From the NCBI GenBank assembly GCA_004431415.1, contig QPMI01000154.1:1-64000 (forward strand): a stretch of DNA of 64,000 nucleotides, in the 5' to 3' direction. Positions within the stretch are counted from its first letter, which is position 1, and the number at the start of each line of letters is the position of its first letter. Shown here in pieces: positions 60,501 through 64,000 of this stretch. This DNA comes from Cyanophora paradoxa (lineage: Eukaryota; Glaucocystophyceae; Cyanophorales; Cyanophoraceae). The position numbers were made by a program, and so were the translations under genes. A model generated the notes under the pieces. It was not told where the DNA came from. It saw only the letters and a program-made list of their open reading frames with translations, and ran no database searches.

Positions 60501-63500
60501 CCGCCAGCGGGTCGGATGGGCGCCGCGCCCGATCCCGACGGGTCTCTGAAGCGCCGGGGGGCGGGGGCGGGGGCCCTCGGGGCGGGGGCGCGCCTCCCGC
60601 CGCTGCTGCCGGCCCCCTCCCGCGTCGCGCTGCTCCGCCTCGGCCCCATCGGCCGCCCCGCCGCCCACGCCCTCCTCATGGCCCGCCCCCGCCCCGCCCT
60701 GCCCGAACGCGGCCGTCTTCCGTCCCTGACGCTGCGACGCCCCCGCCCCGGCCCCGCGCAGGCCCTCTCGACCTCGATGTCGCTCACGTGGCCGCCGGTG
60801 CGCGCGCGCCGCCGGACGCCCGGCGCGGCCCCCGGCCCCCCGGCCGACGCCATCCCGGCCCGCCTCGCAGGGCGCCGTCCACAGCGTCCTCGAGAAGGCC
60901 GCCGGCGGTCCGCTTCCGCTTTCCCGCGCCCAATGTATATATTGGGCGCTTTTCTGAGGGGCCGAGCGGGGCCGCGGCCGGGCGCGCAGTGCCGCTCTTT
61001 CTGGTGGAGCTCTGCCGGCAGTGCGCGACGGGCGGGAGCCTCCCCGCCGCCCCGGGCGAAGCCTTCCACGTCCCCGCCACGGCCCGCCCTGCCCCGCACA
61101 GCAAAGCGCCGCGTCTAGATTTAATCCCACGTCCGCACAACAGATCCAGCAGATCGCGCTGGCGCGGGCGGACCAGCTGCCGCCGGCGGCGCAGGCGGTG
61201 CTGAAGCTGCTTGCCGTCGTCGACGTCGGGGGCGGCTTCTCGTGCGAGCGGGCCCTCGCCGCCGACCCGGGCGGCCTCGGCCTGGGCCCCGGCCTGGGCC
61301 CCGCCGCCCTCCGCCGCGCGCTCCGCCAGCTCCGCCGCGCCGGCATCATCGCGGTGCCTTCGGATCCCCGTCGCCTTTGAAATCTGTCCCTGATTTGCCG
61401 ATCATGAGCGGCCTCTGACTTGCTCGTCGAAGGAGGCTGCTTCCGGTGGCTCGGGCGCGGCGGTCCGCGTCGGTGCGCCCCCGAAGAACCCCCCCGACGT
61501 CGACTCTGGCGAGGATCCGGAGGACGACGAGGACGAGGAGCGCGAGGAGGGGGCGCATCCGGAGGGGGCCCGCTGGCCCCCGCTCGAGCAGCCCCTCTGC
61601 TTCCTCCACGCCCTCATGCGGTGCGCCGCGCCCTCCCCGCGGCTCAGCTGAAGCTTCCGAGCCTCCGCCGCCGCCGCCGCTGATCATAGATCGCGCCGCG
61701 CCCTCCCCGCGACTTGGCTTAAGTTTAGGCTTATATAATTATAGCTTGGCTTTAGGCGTTAAAGGCCTTATAACTTATATATAACTTAAGTTTAGGCTTA
61801 AGTTTAAGTTTATGCGACTTGGCTTAAGCCAAGGGCTTCCGGGCCCCCGCGGCTTAAGCTTCCGAGCCACCGCCGGCGCTGAGGCTCGCGCGCGGGGCGC
61901 TGAGCAGCGAGGCGGTGTACTGGGCGATCCCGTCGGATCTGCGGCGGGAGGTGCACGGGCGCGTGGCGCGCTGGCTCGAGGCCCGCCGCCCCGACGACTC
62001 GGCCGCCATCGCGTCCGCCCCAGACGCGCCCCGCCCGCCCGCCAGCTCGCCCCGCTCAGCCCGCGCCTCGCGCAGGCTGCACTGGCGGGCGGCGGGGGAG
62101 CCGGAGCGGGCGCTGGGGCACCTGGGGCGGGCGGGGCGGGCGGCCGTGCACGCCAACGCCCTTCCCGAGGCCCGCCGCCTCTTCCGCGAGAAGCTGGCCG
62201 CCCTCGACGCCGTCGCCGCCCGCGGCGGCTTTGCACGCGGCCCGGTCCGTGGACGTGGCCCGGCGGAGGCGCGGGTGGAGGCGCTGCGGCACCTCGCCCT
62301 CGTGGAGAACTACTCGGGCCACTTCGCGGCGGCCGGCGAGGCCGCCGAGGACGCCGCCGCCGCCATCGGCGAGCCCCTGCCCGCCTCCCGCATCGGGCCC
62401 GCCGCCGCCCTCCGTCCGCCCCCGGCCCCGCCTCCGAACCGAGCCAACCTTTCTTTCTCTCACCGAACGCGCGCGCGCATGGCTCTTGCTGCGGGTGCGG
62501 GCCGCGGCGCGGCGCGTGAAGGCGGCCTCGCGATCGGATCCGGTTCGAATCCGGGCGCGGCCGCACCGGCTGCACGCGCCGGAGCGGGGCGAGCTGCGGG
62601 AGGCGCTCCTGGAGGCGCTGCTGGTGGCGGGGGGGGGGGGGGGGGGGGGGGGGATGCGGGAGGGCTCCTTCGGGGGCCGCGGCGGCTTCCCCTGGGTCGC
62701 CCACGCCCTCACACGCGCCTACGAAGTCTCCGGTGCGCCCGTGCTAAGCTGCAGCTGCTGCCTATAAAAGCCGCGATCGCGTCGTTATATCAAGCGTGCG
62801 GGGTGCGCTCGTCGCATCGCAGAGGGCACGCCGCCCGAGCGCCTGCGCGCTGCCGACTGCCGGTGCGTGGCGGCGTGGTGGCCTTCCTTTCCCCCCGGCC
62901 CTCTGCGGTCGCGCCTCCTGAGCGCGAGGGCCCGGCGCGCAGCGTGCGGGCGAACTTCAGTACGCTGCTGGACATCGTCGGGCACACCGAGAGCGCCGCC
63001 GCCCTCCTCGCCCAGGTCCGCCTCGCCCAGGGGCCGGCCCGGCGAGCCGCGGCGCCGGCCGCGCGGGCGACGCCTGAGGGGCGCGCGCGGGCGCATTTGC
63101 AGGCGCGGGATCTGGCGGAGGAGCTCGACAGCGACCCGGGGCGGGCGGCGGCCGCCATGCACGGCGGCCTGCAGGCCTGCCGCGCAGGGGACTTCCCCGC
63201 CGGCGCCCGCCTGTGCGGCCCCGCCCCGCCCCGCTCCGCTCCGGACCGCATCTACGTTTTGATCTGCGCCTGCAGATTCCTGGGGGCGGCGTCGGTGGCG
63301 AGCCCGCAGCCGAACCAGCACGAGCTGCTGGCGACGGCGGCGCTGCCCCTCGCCCTCACGGGCCGCCTCGCCGAGGCGCGCCGCTGCTGCGAGGATGCCG
63401 CCGTCTTCGCCTCGCGCCTCGGCGCCGACGCCTACGGCGCCTACCTCCCCGCTCTCGTCGGGGCCCTCGCCGCCGCCCTCGCCGGCCGCGACGAGGCCGC

Positions 63501-64000
63501 CGCCGCCCACCTCCGCCAGGCCGAGCAGGTGAGGCCTACTAGGCTAGGCCCAGGCCTTGGATCTCCGGACCCGGATCCGCCCCTCCGACAGCGTGCGGGC
63601 AGGGCGGGGCGGAGAGCAGGGCGTGGTGGGTGCGCGAGATCGTGCGGGCGGTGCGGTGCCTGCTGGCGTGGCGCGCGGGGCGCGTTGAGGCGGCCCTCGC
63701 CGACGCCGAGGCCTGCGCTGCCACGTGGCGCGCCCGCGGCCCCGACGTCGACTGGGCCGCCGTCGGTGCGCGTGCACGAGCGCGCGCCCCACCGCATCTA
63801 TACGCGGCGCCTCCTTTATACGCACCCGGCAGTGCTGCCCGCCATTCTGGTGGAGTTCAGCGTCTGGGCGCGGGCGCGGGCGGCGGCCGCCCTTGCGGCT
63901 GCGGCGGAGGAGGGGCCGAGGGGCGGCGGTCCCCTGGGGCCCTCCTCTGCTGGCGGCGGGCCGCCGGCTCGCGACGCGGCTCCGGATCCGTGCACGCCGC
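55923..64000 (+). CDS. Soluble adenylyl cyclase-like protein (runs off window)
   Basis: Long multi-exon gene, start MTTRLQLAMDAHAP at 55,923. Cyclase domain 1: exon 1 ends ...AALFLD and rejoins in phase at 56,205 as VSGFSGLARTL, giving the D-V-S-G-F metal site; the second Asp is in FFAGDA (about 56,425). Domain 2: VNKVLLDDK, GFGLPGGFAHEDDAERAV (about 58,125), then FCGTLGAPCRKEYAL (about 58,350-58,400), a classic sAC pattern. An AAA/NACHT-like ATPase follows: P-loop EGEAGVGKSRLL (about 59,262) and Walker B-like MLLEDCHWLDS (about 60,023). The rest is helical, TPR-like repeats (WRAAGEPERALGHLGRAGRAA; HFAAAGEAAEDAAAAIG; ALTGRLAEARRCCEDAAVFA). This is the ADCY10-type order. Such enzymes make cAMP and in other organisms respond to bicarbonate. 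Near 58,566 the position usually held by the catalytic Asn before AARLM appears to be Ile, though the splice there is uncertain. The 3' end is outside the window. Confidence 0.85.
57524..57548 (+). repeat. Poly-C tract in cyclase intron
   Basis: A run of about 24 C, followed by C-rich sequence. The flanking CTTCTAATGxTCTCCACTGCCCCC occurs twice (about 57,506 and 57,595), so the tract lies in a small duplication within an intron. Confidence 0.8.
61715..61840 (+). repeat. AT-rich direct repeats in cyclase intron
   Basis: CTTAAGTTTAGGCTTA and shortened forms occur several times, with TATATAATTATAG and TTATATATAACTT between. This AT-rich island is unusual for the host DNA here and lies between two cyclase exons. 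Confidence 0.75.
62629..62653 (+). repeat. Poly-G tract near a cyclase exon
   Basis: A run of about 23 G after GGAGGCGCTGCTGGTGGC, near an exon with GELREALLEALL. Its true length is uncertain in any assembly. Confidence 0.8.

Overview
The window is a eukaryotic nuclear locus carrying two copies of a large Polinton/Maverick-type DNA transposon (an integrated polintovirus) in very GC-rich host DNA. The host looks like a flagellated unicellular alga or a similar protist: its genes have many short GT-AG introns, often starting GTGCG, and they include ciliary and signalling genes (PACRG-like, soluble adenylyl cyclase-like) as well as CDT1. The sequence does not let me name the species.

Layout. 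Positions 1-14,664 are the right-hand two thirds of element A. Positions 14,665-15,661 are about 1 kb of host DNA. Positions 15,662-37,848 are a complete 22,187-bp element B, with terminal inverted repeats of about 0.3 kb and a 6-bp target-site duplication (GAGGGG). From 37,855 to the end is host DNA. Both elements have the same orientation and are nearly identical, but they differ by real substitutions and a 33-bp indel, so neither is an assembly echo of the other.

Element B reads, left to right: HNH/AP2 endonuclease, protein-primed family B DNA polymerase, retroviral-type integrase, a small basic protein, an ExoX-C-like protein, a second HNH/AP2 endonuclease, a coiled-coil protein, the packaging ATPase, the major capsid protein, two penton/minor-capsid-like proteins, a patatin-like phospholipase with a discoidin-like tail, a 1,079-residue phage-like fibre, a C1q-headed fibre, an 82-residue protein, two more fibres sharing the same N-terminal anchor, an 80-residue orphan and a third HNH/AP2 endonuclease. 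Replication and integration genes are on the left, virion genes in the middle and host-attachment genes on the right. I see no maturation protease.

The host DNA on both sides of element B belongs to one gene, a secreted proteinase K-like (S8) protease on the minus strand. Its signal peptide, coiled coil and I9 propeptide lie at 38.0-38.8 kb. The exons that continue it lie at 14.8-15.4 kb and rejoin in phase. Element B therefore sits inside one intron, and element A appears to sit in the next.

The remaining host DNA carries an ARL6IP4/SRp25-like gene (-), a coiled-coil gene (-), an F-box/LRR gene (+), a small gene (+), a repeat-rich stretch (46.4-49.1 kb), CDT1 (-), a small multi-exon gene (+), PACRG (-) and, divergent from it, a long soluble adenylyl cyclase gene running off the right end.

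Many element genes carry single-base deletions next to homopolymers, and the breaks in A and B often fall in different places. This looks more like long-read consensus error than decay. Reading frames marked as broken should be checked against raw reads.
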